A stretch of DNA of 64,000 nucleotides from Halorubrum lacusprofundi ATCC 49239 (GCF_000022205.1 NC_012029.1:1178001-1242000); one strand, 5' to 3'; shown: positions 1 through 10,883, counted from the first letter of the stretch. Notes: a model not told the origin generated them from the letters alone. Numbers and translations: made by a program.

Positions 1-1086
1 GAGGCCGCGGAACTGCTCCCGCACCTCGCGCACTCGCTTGCTCCGGTCCGCGTTCGGGGATCGGCGGATCCGACGGCGGACGCCCCGGTCGCACTCGCGA
101 CATCGCCGTGGCTCCCGATTGAAGACGCTGCAGATCCGGAAAACACGGTCCCGAACCCTGACACCGATCCGCTGTCTGCTGGTACAGCGGTGTTGACGCC
201 TGCGAGCTACGAGAATCGTCTCCAACGAACGACGACGGCACGTGGAGACCTCGACGTGGTCGTGCTTGCCGATTCGCCAGACCGAGCGGCAGCCATCCGC
301 CGCGTGTTGTCCAACCCGGCGACACCCGACGGAATAAATACGTGGAAGGTGCTCGACCGACCCGACGCCGAACAAACTGCAGCAGTTCTGTCGAACCCCG
401 ACATCGATATTGTGTACTGCGAACTGCCGACCAAAGGCGATCGAATCGCTGCGGGAAGCGAGATGGTCGAACTCGATGGTCTCGGCGGTGCTCCAGCGCT
501 CACCGTATTCGAGGGGACTGAAGAGACTCGTCTCGGAGTTTCGGTGGTCGAGAACGGCGGACTCTCATCGATCGTTGCCGAGAGCGTGCTCGACCCCCCG
601 AGGATCCGGAGGCTCTTGGGGCTCCTCGCAGTCGGGGTGCCGGTAGCCGCGAGCGTCGGACTTTCGGAAGGTTCGAACGGGGTGTCTACGCGTCTGATAG
701 GCGACCCGTCGATGGAAGTGGCGTCGAGGAAGGTGATCCCCAAACTGCTTGTCTCTGCGGCCCCGGGAGACAGCGACGATCTCCCGATCACGAGGGTATC
801 GCTTCTGTCGATGCCGGTGCAGATCGGAAGTGAGGGGTCTCCAGTGGTAGAGTGTTTCTCGAACAGACTCGAACTCATGGGAACTCAGCAGGTGGAGAAA
901 ACGACGGTGAAACCGGCTGTGCTTATTGAACTGCTCAACGAAGATGACAGTATTCTCCAATTGAACGGAACAGTCATCCTCGAAAGTGACAACCTCACCG
1001 AAGCAGATATTGAAAAGGTGGCCAAGCAAAACTCCGCTGACGACGTTCAGGCGACTGAGATCGCTAACTGGTACAGTCTGGACTGA
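1..1086 (+). CDS. Unrecognised haloarchaeal protein, C-terminal part
   Basis: The frame is open from the first base of the window to the TGA at 1084-1086, so the true start lies upstream and at least 361 residues are visible. An internal GTG at 190 could be mistaken for the start, but upstream codons keep the same acidic, GC-rich codon use. I do not recognise a family. The protein looks soluble with no membrane segment. It has an alternating hydrophobic pattern and a short IGDPS motif about two thirds along, which loosely recalls the GDP turn of caspase-like/CHAT proteins; that is too weak to assign a function. No close neighbour shares its strand and spacing. Confidence 0.6.
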   Translation, partial: EAAELLPHLAHSLAPVRVRGSADPTADAPVALATSPWLPIEDAADPENTVPNPDTDPLSAGTAVLTPASYENRLQRTTTARGDLDVVVLADSPDRAAAIRRVLSNPATPDGINTWKVLDRPDAEQTAAVLSNPDIDIVYCELPTKGDRIAAGSEMVELDGLGGAPALTVFEGTEETRLGVSVVENGGLSSIVAESVLDPPRIRRLLGLLAVGVPVAASVGLSEGSNGVSTRLIGDPSMEVASRKVIPKLLVSAAPGDSDDLPITRVSLLSMPVQIGSEGSPVVECFSNRLELMGTQQVEKTTVKPAVLIELLNEDDSILQLNGTVILESDNLTEADIEKVAKQNSADDVQATEIANWYSLD

Positions 1087-1152
1087 CGTTTAGCTTGCGG
1101 GATCGTATAACGCTGTACCGATCTATTATCCCCGGCTGACTGATTCTCATCT

Positions 1153-1398
1153 ATGCCTCAGATCCATCTCGACGAGGAGCCGATCGGGCGGCTGGATGCG
1201 CTCCGGATCGACGACGAAGAGTACGACGAGATCGTCAGCGGGCTCATCAACGTCTCCGAGGCCGAGGAACTGACGCTGTTCCGTGGTAGCGATCTCGAAT
1301 ACACTGTTCTCGAATATCTCGCCCCTCGAACCCCTCCGTCGCGTGCGCAACTCACGTCGATCGCGTCGATCCAGCCCCGTACGCGCCCTTACTCTTGA
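1153..1398 (+). CDS. Small acidic protein, DUF7557/antitoxin-like
   Basis: An 81-residue protein starting at ATG 1153. Its first 50 residues (MPQIHLDEEP..., then EEYDEIVSGLI and AEELTLF) match my memory of a short haloarchaeal family related to VapB-type antitoxins, usually about 60 residues long. No toxin gene is adjacent, so a toxin-antitoxin role is not supported here. The last 30 residues are unlike the family and Pro/Arg-rich, so a frameshift may have extended the reading frame past the normal end. The end overlaps the convergent DUF5799 gene by 10 bases. Confidence 0.55.
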   Translation: MPQIHLDEEPIGRLDALRIDDEEYDEIVSGLINVSEAEELTLFRGSDLEYTVLEYLAPRTPPSRAQLTSIASIQPRTRPYS

Positions 1399-1850
1399 TA
1401 CGCGACCCGCACCTGCTCCCACTTGCCGACCTCTTCGAGGTGCGCCTGTAGCTCGTCGGCGTACTCTTGGACGAGCCGCTCGGCCGCGTCGAGCTCCTCG
1501 TCGGAGGGGCCGTCGTTGCCACCACTGCCCCCGAGCCCGAGCGCGCCCTTGATCGAGTCGACGAGCCCGCCGCCGGACCCCCCGCTCCCGCCGGCGCCGC
1601 CGGGAGCCCCGCCCATCGCCGCGACCTGCGATCGGACGTTCTCCAGCTCCGGCATGATCGCCGGGAGGCTGGAGGTATCCGCGACGATTCGGGCGTTCTC
1701 GGAATCGTCGGCGTTCTCGATCTCGAACTCGGTCGCGGTCATGATCAGCCCCCACTCCTGACTGGAGAACCGCGAGGCCGCCACTCGGTCCGTGAATTGG
1801 TTGTCGACGGTCATGCGCTCGCCGACGATCGCGTCGGTCCAGTCGCTCAT
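1389..1850 (-). CDS. DUF5799 family protein
   Basis: About 153 residues. The N-terminal 75 residues contain the conserved pattern I associate with DUF5799 (SDWTDAIVG near the start, then SQEWGLIMTATEF and ARIVADT). A glycine-rich hinge at roughly residues 80-115 leads to an acidic helical tail. Function is unknown. Two starts lie two codons apart (1856 and 1850). A TTTTA stretch at about 1876-1880 lies nearer the leaderless distance from 1850, so I chose that one. It is monocistronic and convergent with the small gene to its left. Confidence 0.75.
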   Translation of the reverse strand: MSDWTDAIVGERMTVDNQFTDRVAASRFSSQEWGLIMTATEFEIENADDSENARIVADTSSLPAIMPELENVRSQVAAMGGAPGGAGGSGGSGGGLVDSIKGALGLGGSGGNDGPSDEELDAAERLVQEYADELQAHLEEVGKWEQVRVAYQE

Positions 1851-1980
1851 ACCCATCCCTTCGACGGTGTCGGTAAAAGCCCCTTCCCTCGTCCCGTCCG
1901 TCTACCTATCTGCCCATCCGCCCGCCCACCCATCCGCCGTCTGTGCGTCGATTCTCAGTCCGGCGGAGTTCGCGAGGGCC

Positions 1981-1988
1981 TTTATACT
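1981..1988 (+). promoter_or_regulatory. TATA box of the halocyanin gene
   Basis: TTTATACT lies 28 bases before the ATG at 2009. This is the spacing expected for a leaderless haloarchaeal transcript, and it supports the ATG at 2009 over the longer upstream frame. Confidence 0.6.
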
Positions 1989-2008
1989 GCCCATCACGTC
2001 GATCCGGT

Positions 2009-2419
2009 ATGACCGACCGAACGCGTCGAGAGGCGCTCGCTGGAGCGGGAGCCGTCGCCGTCGCGGCGCTCGCGGGCTGTGCCGACGCCGTCATCCCGGG
2101 TGGCGACGAGGGGAGCGATCCGGAACCGGTCGACCGGACGGACGAGGAGCAGGTGACTGTCGCCGTCGGCGCCGACGCCGGGTTCGCCTTCGCGCCCGCG
2201 AACCTCATCGTCGACACCGGGACGACAGTCGTCTGGGAGTGGACGGGCGCCGGCGGCGCACACAACGTGGTCGACAGGGGCGGGGCCTTCGAGTCCGAAC
2301 TCACCGGCGAGGAGGGGTACACCTTCGAGTACACGTTCACGGATTCCGGCGTCGTTGAATACGTCTGTACGCCGCACCAGACGCGCGGGATGGAGGGGAC
2401 CATCGAAGTCGTGGAGTGA
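2009..2419 (+). CDS. Halocyanin-type blue copper protein (Tat lipoprotein)
   Basis: A 136-residue type 1 copper protein that likely carries electrons at the outer face of the membrane. The N-terminus has a twin-arginine signal (TRREAL) followed by a hydrophobic stretch and an LAGC lipobox near residue 22, so it should be exported folded and lipid-anchored. The C-terminal half is plastocyanin-like. The copper ligands are visible: His in GAHNVV, then Cys, His and Met in the loop VCTPHQTRGMEG. Length and architecture are normal for halocyanins. The longer frame from 1943 is rejected because the Tat signal and TATA box fit 2009. Confidence 0.92.
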   Translation: MTDRTRREALAGAGAVAVAALAGCADAVIPGGDEGSDPEPVDRTDEEQVTVAVGADAGFAFAPANLIVDTGTTVVWEWTGAGGAHNVVDRGGAFESELTGEEGYTFEYTFTDSGVVEYVCTPHQTRGMEGTIEVVE

Positions 2420-2483
2420 GATCGAGTGGGGGCTCTCGGAGCTGACACGCCGCCCGTGGCTTCCTCACCGCCTCGCCGCCGAG

Positions 2484-3593
2484 CTACAGGAGGTCGTCAA
2501 AGGCGTCGCCGGCCAGACCGGGATCGGTCGGCACCGTCACCGCGCCGTCCGAGATCGGGCAAGGATCCGGAGCGAGGTCCGTGTCGAGCAGGGAGCCGGT
2601 GGCGAGCCCGCAGGGGGATACGTCTGGGATAGCGGCGGCGACGTGGACCGCGGCGGTGCGCGCGACGACCGCGTCGATCGTGGTGGTGACGACCGGCTCG
2701 ACGCCGGCCTCCCGCGCCCGTCTCGCCGCCGCCAGCGCTCGGTCCGGCCCTCCGAGCGCCATCGGTTTCAAGACGACGGCGTCGGCGGCGTCGGCATCGA
2801 GGACCGCATCGAGCCCGCGGGTCGCGAGCGACTCGTCGAGGGCGATCGGGACCGGGGGATCGCGGTCGGTGTCGGTATCGACACCGCTCCCGACCGTTCT
2901 GAGGGCGGCCGCCCCGTCGAGGTCGTCGGCCGGCAGCGGCTGTTCGAGGTACGCGAGGTCGAGCGGTGCAAGTCGCTCGACCGCCTCCCGGGCGGTCTCC
3001 CGGTCCCACGCACCGTTGGCGTCGGCTCGGAGGGAGACATCGCCGCCGACTGCCCGTCGAACGGCTCGAAGGCGCTCGATGTCGGCATCGAGGCCGCGCG
3101 CGCCGACCTTCACCTTCAGGCAGTCGAATCCCTTCTCGACCGCGTTCTCGGCCGCGGCGACGGTGTCCTCCGAGTCGACGTCACCGATCGTCGCGTTGAC
3201 CGGGACCGTCTCGGTTGGCGCGGGCAGGTTCTCGTTCTCTGCGAGGCGCTCGGCCAGCGACTGCCCGGCGTCGCGAGCGGTCGCATCCGCGAGCGCGAGC
3301 GCGAGGCCGTGGCGCGCGGCAGGCGTCTCGGTAGGGTCGAGTCGGTCGAGCGCATCCGTCGCGAGCGCCTTCCCATCGTTCTCGTCTTCGGCCCCGCGAA
3401 GCGCCGCCTCGCAGGCCGACCGCGACTCGGTCCAGCCGGGGAGCGGCGTCGCCTCGCCGAGGCCGGGCGCGGGAACCGACTCGCCGTCGGCTCCGGGGTC
3501 GACGGCGACGAGAAATCCCTCGCGCCGATCGATGGAGCCGCGCGCCGTTTCGAGGGGACTCGCCAGCGCGAGCGAGAAGGGGCGGAGCCGCAT
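2484..3593 (-). CDS. menC: o-Succinylbenzoate synthase (MenC), enolase superfamily
   Basis: A 369-residue enzyme that dehydrates SHCHC to o-succinylbenzoate in menaquinone synthesis. It has the muconate-lactonizing subgroup plan: a capping domain (about 1-130) and a barrel (about 130-340). Catalytic residues are visible in order: KVK near 160-162, metal ligands Asp191 (RADANGAW), Glu217 (YLEQP) and Asp253 (ALDES), and Lys276 (VLKPM). It follows menA after 4 bases on the same strand, so the two likely form one transcript, which supports MenC over a dipeptide epimerase or other MLE-type enzyme. The active-site residues are complete. Confidence 0.88.
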   Translation of the reverse strand: MRLRPFSLALASPLETARGSIDRREGFLVAVDPGADGESVPAPGLGEATPLPGWTESRSACEAALRGAEDENDGKALATDALDRLDPTETPAARHGLALALADATARDAGQSLAERLAENENLPAPTETVPVNATIGDVDSEDTVAAAENAVEKGFDCLKVKVGARGLDADIERLRAVRRAVGGDVSLRADANGAWDRETAREAVERLAPLDLAYLEQPLPADDLDGAAALRTVGSGVDTDTDRDPPVPIALDESLATRGLDAVLDADAADAVVLKPMALGGPDRALAAARRAREAGVEPVVTTTIDAVVARTAAVHVAAAIPDVSPCGLATGSLLDTDLAPDPCPISDGAVTVPTDPGLAGDAFDDLL

Positions 3594-3597
3594 CGGA

Positions 3598-4527
3598 TCA
3601 GACCGCGAGCCCGACGGCGAACGCGACCGCGTACGCCGCGAGGAGCTTCCCGGTCGATTCGAGCGCCGGATTGAGCGCGTCCCCGGCGGTCTCTGTCAGC
3701 ACGGTTCGGGCGACGCCGGCCGCGAGCGGGAGGGTCGCGAGCGGGAGGAGCGCGGCGAGCCCGTACCCCTCGGCGAAAAACCACAGCGGGGTGAGGTACG
3801 CGAGCGCGAGCAGCGCGAGGTACTGCCCCCGCGAGAACCGGTAGCCGAACCGGACCGCGAGGGTGCGCTTGCCCGTCTCCGCGTCCTCCTTCAAGTCGCG
3901 GACGTTGTTGACGACGAGGATGTTCGTCGAGAGCGCGGCGACCGGAAGGCTCGCGACGACGGCCGCGAGGGTGACGGTCCCCTCGGGGATCCACAGAGGG
4001 AACGCCCCGCCCGCGAGCGCGGCGGCCTGCACGTAGTACGTGCCCGTGACGGCGATCACGCCGAAGAAGACGAACACGAACAGGTCCCCGAGCCCGTGGT
4101 AGCCGAGCGGGTAGGGACCGCCCGTGTACGCGATTCCCGCGGCAACCGAAGCGAGCCCGATCACGAGGATCGGGACGCCGCCCACGTACACAAGGGAGGT
4201 CCCAACGAGGATCGCGGCGGCGAACGTGAGCCACATTGCCCGTTTTACTTCTCCGGGTTCGATGAGCCCGCTGGCGACGACGCGGGTGAACCCCTCGCGG
4301 TCGTCTGTGTCCGCGCCCTGAATCGCGTCGTAGTAGTCGTTCGCGAAGTTGGTGCCGACCTGAATCAGCGCCGCGCCGACGAACGCCGCAAGCGCGGGCA
4401 GCGGGGCGAACGCCCCATCGTGAACCGCAAGCCCGACGCCCACGATCACCGGCGCCGCCGCCGCAGGGAGCGTCTGCGGTCGCGCGGCGATCACCCACGC
4501 CCGCCGCCGCGAGACTTCGGTACTCAT
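3598..4527 (-). CDS. menA: 1,4-Dihydroxy-2-naphthoate polyprenyltransferase (MenA)
   Basis: An integral membrane UbiA-family prenyltransferase of about 309 residues that attaches the isoprenoid tail to DHNA in menaquinone synthesis. Both Asp-rich prenyl-diphosphate sites are visible: NDYYD at 63-67, and NNVRD plus a following Asp at 207-215. They sit among about nine hydrophobic segments. I chose the ATG at 4527 over the one at 4566 because TTAAG lies about 25 bases before 4527, fitting a leaderless start, and the family normally begins just before the RPQTLPAA motif. It is the first gene of a menA-menC pair. Confidence 0.9.
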   Translation of the reverse strand: MSTEVSRRRAWVIAARPQTLPAAAAPVIVGVGLAVHDGAFAPLPALAAFVGAALIQVGTNFANDYYDAIQGADTDDREGFTRVVASGLIEPGEVKRAMWLTFAAAILVGTSLVYVGGVPILVIGLASVAAGIAYTGGPYPLGYHGLGDLFVFVFFGVIAVTGTYYVQAAALAGGAFPLWIPEGTVTLAAVVASLPVAALSTNILVVNNVRDLKEDAETGKRTLAVRFGYRFSRGQYLALLALAYLTPLWFFAEGYGLAALLPLATLPLAAGVARTVLTETAGDALNPALESTGKLLAAYAVAFAVGLAV

Positions 4528-4658
4528 TGTCGCGGGTAGGGACGTGTCGTCCCTTAAGCTTACCATCCGAGCGGCGACGCGGCGCCGGTATCGGCACCGT
4601 TCGCGGCGAGCGCTACCGAGTTACCCACACCTATCACCGCGGGCGGAGAGACGCAGCC

Positions 4659-5201
4659 ATGGCTCGCGTACCCTACGTCGACGCGTCGGACGTGCCGGAC
4701 GAGTACGAGGACTTACTGGAGTCGTCGCTGCAGGGAAAGCCACTGCACGTCTACCAGTCGATCGGCAACAACCCCGAAGTGCTCGCGGGGCTGCGCTCGT
4801 TCCTCAGTTCGTTGTGGACCGACAGCGGGCTCTCGGACCGCGAGCGGGAGCTGGTGATCCTCGCGACCGCTCGCGCGACGACGAACCGCTACGAGTGGCA
4901 CCAGCACGTCAACATCGCCCGCGGAGTCGGCATCGACGACGCAGTTATCGCCGCGATCGGGGCGGACGACCGGGACCCTCTCGACGACGACGAGACGGCC
5001 CTCGTCGAGTACGCGGTCGCGGTCGTCCGCGGCGAGGTCAACGCGGTCGTCCACGACGAGGTCGCCGCCCGGTACGACGACGAGACGATCGTCGGGATCG
5101 CCGCGGCCGCGAGCGGGTACGAGGCCCTCGGCGGGGTCATCGACGCGTTCGACCTCGAACTGGAGTCGGGGACCGAGTTCCACGGGTGGGACCCGCGATA
5201 G
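4659..5201 (+). CDS. Carboxymuconolactone decarboxylase / AhpD-like protein
   Basis: A 180-residue alpha-helical protein of the CMD/AhpD superfamily. The core carries the signature around residues 60-90 (RERELVILATAR, then YEWHQHVNIA). The AhpD CxxC redox pair is absent, so peroxidase-reductase activity is unlikely and the substrate is unknown. The start at 4659 drops 44 upstream codons that look non-coding. It is divergent from menA, with about 130 bases between the two starts. Confidence 0.85.
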   Translation: MARVPYVDASDVPDEYEDLLESSLQGKPLHVYQSIGNNPEVLAGLRSFLSSLWTDSGLSDRERELVILATARATTNRYEWHQHVNIARGVGIDDAVIAAIGADDRDPLDDDETALVEYAVAVVRGEVNAVVHDEVAARYDDETIVGIAAAASGYEALGGVIDAFDLELESGTEFHGWDPR

Positions 5202-5314
5202 GTCGACGGCGACCCTACCAACCCCAGCAACCCCGCCGACCGATCGGGACCTTACCGACCGACAGCGGCCTCACCGACCGACAGATTCGACAGGGGTCAG
5301 ATCGTATCGTGCGC

Positions 5315-5602
5315 ATGAGCGACACGACGGGAGACGAGCCGGGCGAAGAGGACGGGATCGACGCGCGCTACGAGGAGACCGACGGCGAGCGACGCCTCAC
5401 CTTTTCTGCTAACGGGAGGGAAGCGACCGTCGCCCAGAACGTCGAGGGCTACGCGATGTTGAAGGTCCGACCGGGACCGACCGGTGACGAGTTAGAGCGG
5501 TACTACGGCTTCGACATGGCGCTCGACCACGCCGCCGAGCTGCTCGGCGTCGCGGTCGCCGACCTCCCGGTTCCCGAGGCTGCGGCCGACATGGGGATGT
5601 AA
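5315..5602 (+). CDS. Small haloarchaeal protein, DUF7111-like
   Basis: A 95-residue acidic protein starting at ATG 5315. Its C-terminal half contains LKVRPGPTGDELERYYGFDMA and ends with a Met-rich DMGM. I recognise it as a conserved small haloarchaeal family (DUF7111, from memory) with no assigned function. The reading frame stays open upstream to 4544, but that part is a shadow of the CMD gene in another frame, so it is excluded. The 110 bases between the CMD gene and this start hold short imperfect repeats of CCGACCGACA. Confidence 0.7.
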   Translation: MSDTTGDEPGEEDGIDARYEETDGERRLTFSANGREATVAQNVEGYAMLKVRPGPTGDELERYYGFDMALDHAAELLGVAVADLPVPEAAADMGM

Positions 5603-5617
5603 CCCCGTCTCTCGCCC

Positions 5618-6772
5618 TCAGATCCCGAACGTCGCACGCAGCATATCACGGCTCCCGGGACCGAGTCCGACCGCAAGCACCGTGATGAGCAACAGCAGCG
5701 TGTAGCGCGGCGACTCGTCGAACATCTCGCCGTTGAACACCCAGACGACGAACGTCGCCGCCGCGAGCTTCACCAGCAGGAACGGCCACGCGTCGCCGGT
5801 GACCGAGACGATCGACTGCGGCAGGAGCCGGCCGGTCCAGTCGACGATCAGCGCGTTGACGACGTGCTTCGGGACGAGATTGGCCGTTCCCGTCAGCGCC
5901 GGCATCCAGTTGAGCCCGATGACGTTGGCGACGCCGTCGATCGCGTGCCCCCAGATGATGACGATTCCCGCGACGCCGGTCCCCTGCCGGATATCGGGCA
6001 CGTACGCGGTCGCGAGCTTCCACGTGACCGCGGTCGCAGCAGTCGCAATCCCCAGCGTCAACACGAGGATGATCGGGTAGAACTCGACGTAGTCGGTCGT
6101 CGCCGAGAGGTACGAGAGGTAGCCGAACGTGACCGTGAGCGCGACGGCACCCATCGCGAACAGGGGCCGCGCGTAGTCGTCGACCACGCCCCGGCCCTCG
6201 AGTGAATACGCAGCGAGGACGCACGCGAGCGTGACGCCGAAGACGATGAAGTAGATGAACGGGCTGATCAACAGCGCGCTCGCGGGGAACGGGATCAGCG
6301 GCTCCACACCGGCCCGCATCGCGGCGACTCCCGAGTCCTCGACGGTACGAAGGGCGCCGCCGAGCAGCATGAACGGGAACAGCGCGTAGAAGAAGCGCAG
6401 TTCGGTGCCGATATCCAGCCGGCGGAGGAGAAAGACCACGCCGATCAGCATCGCCAGCAAGATGACGACGTAGCTCACGGTCGAGACCGTGGTGTATCCC
6501 GGGAACGCGACGGCCTCGCCAGCCTCGACGGCCGCCGTACACGCCGAAGAGCTCCCGAGCAGTTCGGTCCCCCCCGCGTCGTGGATGGCGCACTGTGCGC
6601 CCTGTCCGTCGGCCGCGACCGGCCCCCAGAAGTACTGCCAGATGAATCGGTCGTACACGATCCGCGGGAAGACGGCGGACCCGATCGCGAGAAGCGCCGC
6701 GACGGCGCCGACGACCGCCGCCCACGCGCGCTCCGGCGACAGCCCGAACCGCTCCTCGACCCGTGTGCTCAT
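5618..6772 (-). CDS. DUF63 family membrane protein
   Basis: A 384-residue protein with about nine hydrophobic segments, the size and layout of the archaeal DUF63 membrane family. Characteristic parts are the N-terminal [10 protein letters not shown] region, the central [12 protein letters not shown] segment and the C-terminal [11 protein letters not shown] motif. The family is conserved in euryarchaea, but I know of no established function. It is monocistronic, convergent with the small gene at 5315 and followed 16 bases later by that gene's end. Confidence 0.85.
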   Translation of the reverse strand: MSTRVEERFGLSPERAWAAVVGAVAALLAIGSAVFPRIVYDRFIWQYFWGPVAADGQGAQCAIHDAGGTELLGSSSACTAAVEAGEAVAFPGYTTVSTVSYVVILLAMLIGVVFLLRRLDIGTELRFFYALFPFMLLGGALRTVEDSGVAAMRAGVEPLIPFPASALLISPFIYFIVFGVTLACVLAAYSLEGRGVVDDYARPLFAMGAVALTVTFGYLSYLSATTDYVEFYPIILVLTLGIATAATAVTWKLATAYVPDIRQGTGVAGIVIIWGHAIDGVANVIGLNWMPALTGTANLVPKHVVNALIVDWTGRLLPQSIVSVTGDAWPFLLVKLAAATFVVWVFNGEMFDESPRYTLLLLITVLAVGLGPGSRDMLRATFGI

Positions 6773-6863
6773 GCTCTCCGTTGGGGGAGTCCCCGAATTG
6801 AGGGTTCCGGTCCCGCCTCGTCGCGTCGTATTTCGATCGAGGCGTTCACACAGCCCGAGGCGC

Positions 6864-7313
6864 TCAGACCGGTGGCCCGTTCGCCTCGTAGTCCGTCCCG
6901 AGGATGATCATCGTCTGCGACCGGGAGAATCCGTCCATCTCCCCAACGCTCTCGAACATCAGCTCGCGGAGGCTGTCCGTGTCCGTAGCGACGACTTTGA
7001 GCATCACGTCCCACTCCCCGGTGGTCAGGTGGATCTCGCGAACGCCGCCGATCTCGCGGAGCCGTTCGAGTGCGTCCTCCTCGCGCCCCTGTTCGACCCG
7101 GAGGCCGACGAAGGCGCTGACGCCGTAGCCGACCGCCTTCGGGTCGACCGCAGCGTGGTATCCCTCGATGACTCCCGCCTCCTCCATGCGATTCACCCGG
7201 TCATGAACGGTCGCACTCGACATGTCGATGCGGCGTGCGACCTCCGAGAACGGCGTCCGGGCGTCCTCCTGTAAGATTCGGAGGATCGCGCGATCCGTCT
7301 CGTCGAGTTCCAT
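6864..7313 (-). CDS. Lrp/AsnC family transcriptional regulator
   Basis: A 149-residue regulator with an N-terminal winged helix-turn-helix (about 1-60; [20 protein letters not shown] is the recognition region) and a C-terminal RAM/ligand-binding domain (about 70-145; [12 protein letters not shown] holds the conserved Gly-Asp turn). Lrp proteins of this type form octamers and sense amino acids. The effector and targets cannot be read from the sequence. It stands alone, 57 bases from the phosphopantoate ligase gene upstream on the same strand, so co-transcription is possible. Confidence 0.9.
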   Translation of the reverse strand: MELDETDRAILRILQEDARTPFSEVARRIDMSSATVHDRVNRMEEAGVIEGYHAAVDPKAVGYGVSAFVGLRVEQGREEDALERLREIGGVREIHLTTGEWDVMLKVVATDTDSLRELMFESVGEMDGFSRSQTMIILGTDYEANGPPV

Positions 7314-7370
7314 GCGTGCTATTCGTTGCCAGCGGACTTTGCAGTTCCGACACGGGCAAGCCCGAATTTG

Positions 7371-8174
7371 TCAGCGAGGGGGCGTGTCTCCCGGGGTCTC
7401 TTCGCCCGGAATCTCGTCATCCGGTGTTGCGAAGGCCCCCTCGCGGATGGTAGCTTCCGCGTCAGCGAGCGCCGCATCGGCGGCGAACGAGTCGATCGCG
7501 TCGCGACGCGCCGCTGAGGACGCGTCGGCAAGATCCCTCGCGTGGGCCGTGACGTTCGGCACCGCTCGGATCAGGTTGTCGATGATCGGGATGTCGGCCG
7601 TTCGCGGCGACCGACTCCCCGGATTCAGGTCGATCACGATCTCCGTTTTTCCCATCGCGTCGAGCGCCTCGGCTCGATCGCCGTCCTCCAGCGGGACGAC
7701 GACCACGTCGGCCGCCTCGATCCCGTCGGCGTCGACGGTGCCGCGGGCGTGGTCCAGCCCCGGAATATCGCCGTCGGCGGCCAGCCCCTTCACGTCGTCG
7801 GCGCCGTGCTCACGGAGGTGGTCGGCGATCCGGCGAACGCGCTCGTCGGTGTGATTGAAGAGGTTCACCTCGATGTCGGCGCCGACCGCCTCGGCGAGTT
7901 CGACCGTCTCCCCGGGCGCGAGCGCCGCGACGTTACCGTTCACCGAGAGCACCGGGTGGTTGGCTCTGAGGAGCGTCGCCGCCGCGGCGCGCTCGGCGGC
8001 GTCCGCGCTCGGAAGCGTCCGCTCGCCGAGGAGGTAGTCGAACGCCTCGCCGCGCCCCTGCGCGATGAGCCCCTGCTTCGAAGTGATCCCCTTCTCGACG
8101 CCCGCCTCGATCCGGTGGCGCGTCAGGAGGGACGCGTAGCGCGGGTGGTCCTCGGGGATCTCCGTCTCCGTCAT
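7371..8174 (-). CDS. 4-Phosphopantoate--beta-alanine ligase (archaeal phosphopantothenate synthetase)
   Basis: A 267-residue cytosolic enzyme that joins 4-phosphopantoate and beta-alanine using ATP. With pantoate kinase it forms the archaeal route to CoA, replacing bacterial PanC. Family landmarks are visible: HPRYASLLTRHRIEAGVEKGI at the start (the first helix of the COG1701 family), GRGEAFDYLLGE, FNHTDERV and IDLNPGSRSPRTA. The ATG at 8174 is chosen because the conserved block begins a few residues later; the 29 codons before it are Arg-rich and non-conserved. The C-terminal 20 residues are an acidic Pro-rich tail. Confidence 0.9.
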   Translation of the reverse strand: MTETEIPEDHPRYASLLTRHRIEAGVEKGITSKQGLIAQGRGEAFDYLLGERTLPSADAAERAAAATLLRANHPVLSVNGNVAALAPGETVELAEAVGADIEVNLFNHTDERVRRIADHLREHGADDVKGLAADGDIPGLDHARGTVDADGIEAADVVVVPLEDGDRAEALDAMGKTEIVIDLNPGSRSPRTADIPIIDNLIRAVPNVTAHARDLADASSAARRDAIDSFAADAALADAEATIREGAFATPDDEIPGEETPGDTPPR

Positions 8175-8296
8175 ACCCCGACGTGTGGGACGCGCCGAGA
8201 AAAGCGGTCCGTTCCGGAGCCGGGGACGCGCCCTCGACGGCCGCGACACTCCTTCGCACAAACGTTAAAACGAGACGACACGTAGTATTGAACGCG

Positions 8297-8533
8297 ATGG
8301 ATCGAACAGGCACGTACACCGTAGTAAAACCGTGTAACGACCACGGAACGACGACGCTGCGCGAACACCCGCGAAACGGGACGGTCCACGTCGTCGAGTA
8401 CGACGACCCGGCGGTCGAGGATGCGCTCTCGAATCTCGACATCGGATCGGTCGTTCGCGTCGAGCTCCGGCGCACCGGCCGCCGGGGGAACGCGTGGCGT
8501 GCCGAGTCCGCACAGCCGGTCGACCCGATCTGA
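8297..8533 (+). CDS. Small conserved haloarchaeal protein (DUF7999-like)
   Basis: A 78-residue protein starting at ATG 8297. It begins MDRTGTYTVVKPCNDHGTTT and contains a VHVVEYDDP segment followed by a beta-rich end. I recall this pattern in a small haloarchaea-wide family (possibly DUF7999) with no known function. TTAAAA at about 8266-8271 lies 26-31 bases upstream, as for a leaderless gene. Thirty-eight further in-frame codons upstream overlap the divergent CoA-synthesis gene's 5' region and are excluded. Confidence 0.7.
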   Translation: MDRTGTYTVVKPCNDHGTTTLREHPRNGTVHVVEYDDPAVEDALSNLDIGSVVRVELRRTGRRGNAWRAESAQPVDPI

Positions 8534-8561
8534 GGCCGGATGGTCTCGCGGATCCCTCTTT

Positions 8562-10262
<1,701 letters not shown>

Positions 10263-10286
10263 ACCAGCAGCTACCCGCCGATTACG

Positions 10287-10292
10287 TATAAA
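10287..10292 (-). promoter_or_regulatory. TATA box of the methylmalonyl-CoA mutase gene
   Basis: On the minus strand this reads TTTATA, 25-30 bases before the ATG at 10262, in an AT-rich patch (10283-10309). The patch is also TATA-like on the plus strand, but no plus-strand gene follows. Confidence 0.6.
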
Positions 10293-10442
10293 TATTCATT
10301 ATATTTAAATGGCGGAGAGCAGACTGCCGGTGAATTTCGCGTCGCTCGATGCGATTGCAACGCGTCTCAGGGGTCTTTGTGGATCTCTCCGGTTCGCTCT
10401 CGATCGCGGTCTGATCGGGCTCCGGGTCCCGCCGATCGACGG

Positions 10443-10883
10443 TCACTCGCCGTCGTCGTCTCGGGGCAGCGCGATCACCGGGACGGTCGCGTTCGTCACG
10501 AGCTTCGCCGACAGATCGCCGGAGAGGAACCGCATGAGGCGGTTCCCGTCCCGCGATCGGTAGGCGATCGCGGTCGCGCCGACCTCGTCGGCGGCGTCGA
10601 GGATCGCGCTGACCACGTCACGATCGTACGCGGTGTGGTCGCCGGCGTCGGGAAACACGGTCCGGACCGCGGCGTACGACTCCGCCGCCAGCTCCTCCGA
10701 CTGCTCGACGGGCGTCTTGTCCGGGACGCCGCCGCCCTTCTCGACAACGTGTAGTGCCGTTACACGTTCCGGGGCGTACGGTTCGAGCGCCCGCGCCGTC
10801 GACAGCGCGTCCTCTTCGTTGGCGATCGGGAGGAGGACGTGACCGAGCAGGTCGGTAGCCTCGCCGTCGTCGAGTGAACTCAT
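10443..10883 (-). CDS. Universal stress protein (UspA family)
   Basis: A 146-residue single USP domain. The beginning (HVLLPIANEEDALSTA) replaces the usual first strand, and the C-terminal part holds SGDLSAKLVTNATVPVIALP. That region corresponds to the ATP-binding G-x-(9)-S/T segment, although the classic GxxGxxxx glycine pattern is weak (SRDGNRLMRFLSGD). It is the last gene of the trkA-trkH-trkH-uspA run, 42 bases after the second trkH. USP domains often accompany haloarchaeal transporters, so a nucleotide-sensing role in potassium uptake is a reasonable inference. Confidence 0.85.
   Translation of the reverse strand: MSSLDDGEATDLLGHVLLPIANEEDALSTARALEPYAPERVTALHVVEKGGGVPDKTPVEQSEELAAESYAAVRTVFPDAGDHTAYDRDVVSAILDAADEVGATAIAYRSRDGNRLMRFLSGDLSAKLVTNATVPVIALPRDDDGE

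Noticed and set aside
2355-4539. Long plus-strand open frames (439 and 652 codons) opposite menC and menA
   Set aside because: Arg/Ser/Pro-rich low-complexity translations antisense to genes with full active-site motifs; typical GC-rich shadows.
5202-5300. Tandem repeat of CCGACCGACA-like words
   Set aside because: Short, imperfect and few; consistent with biased composition, not a CRISPR or true satellite.
4544-5314. Upstream part of a 352-codon frame that ends in the DUF7111-like gene
   Set aside because: It overlaps the CMD gene in another frame and is almost all Arg; only the last 95 codons look coding.
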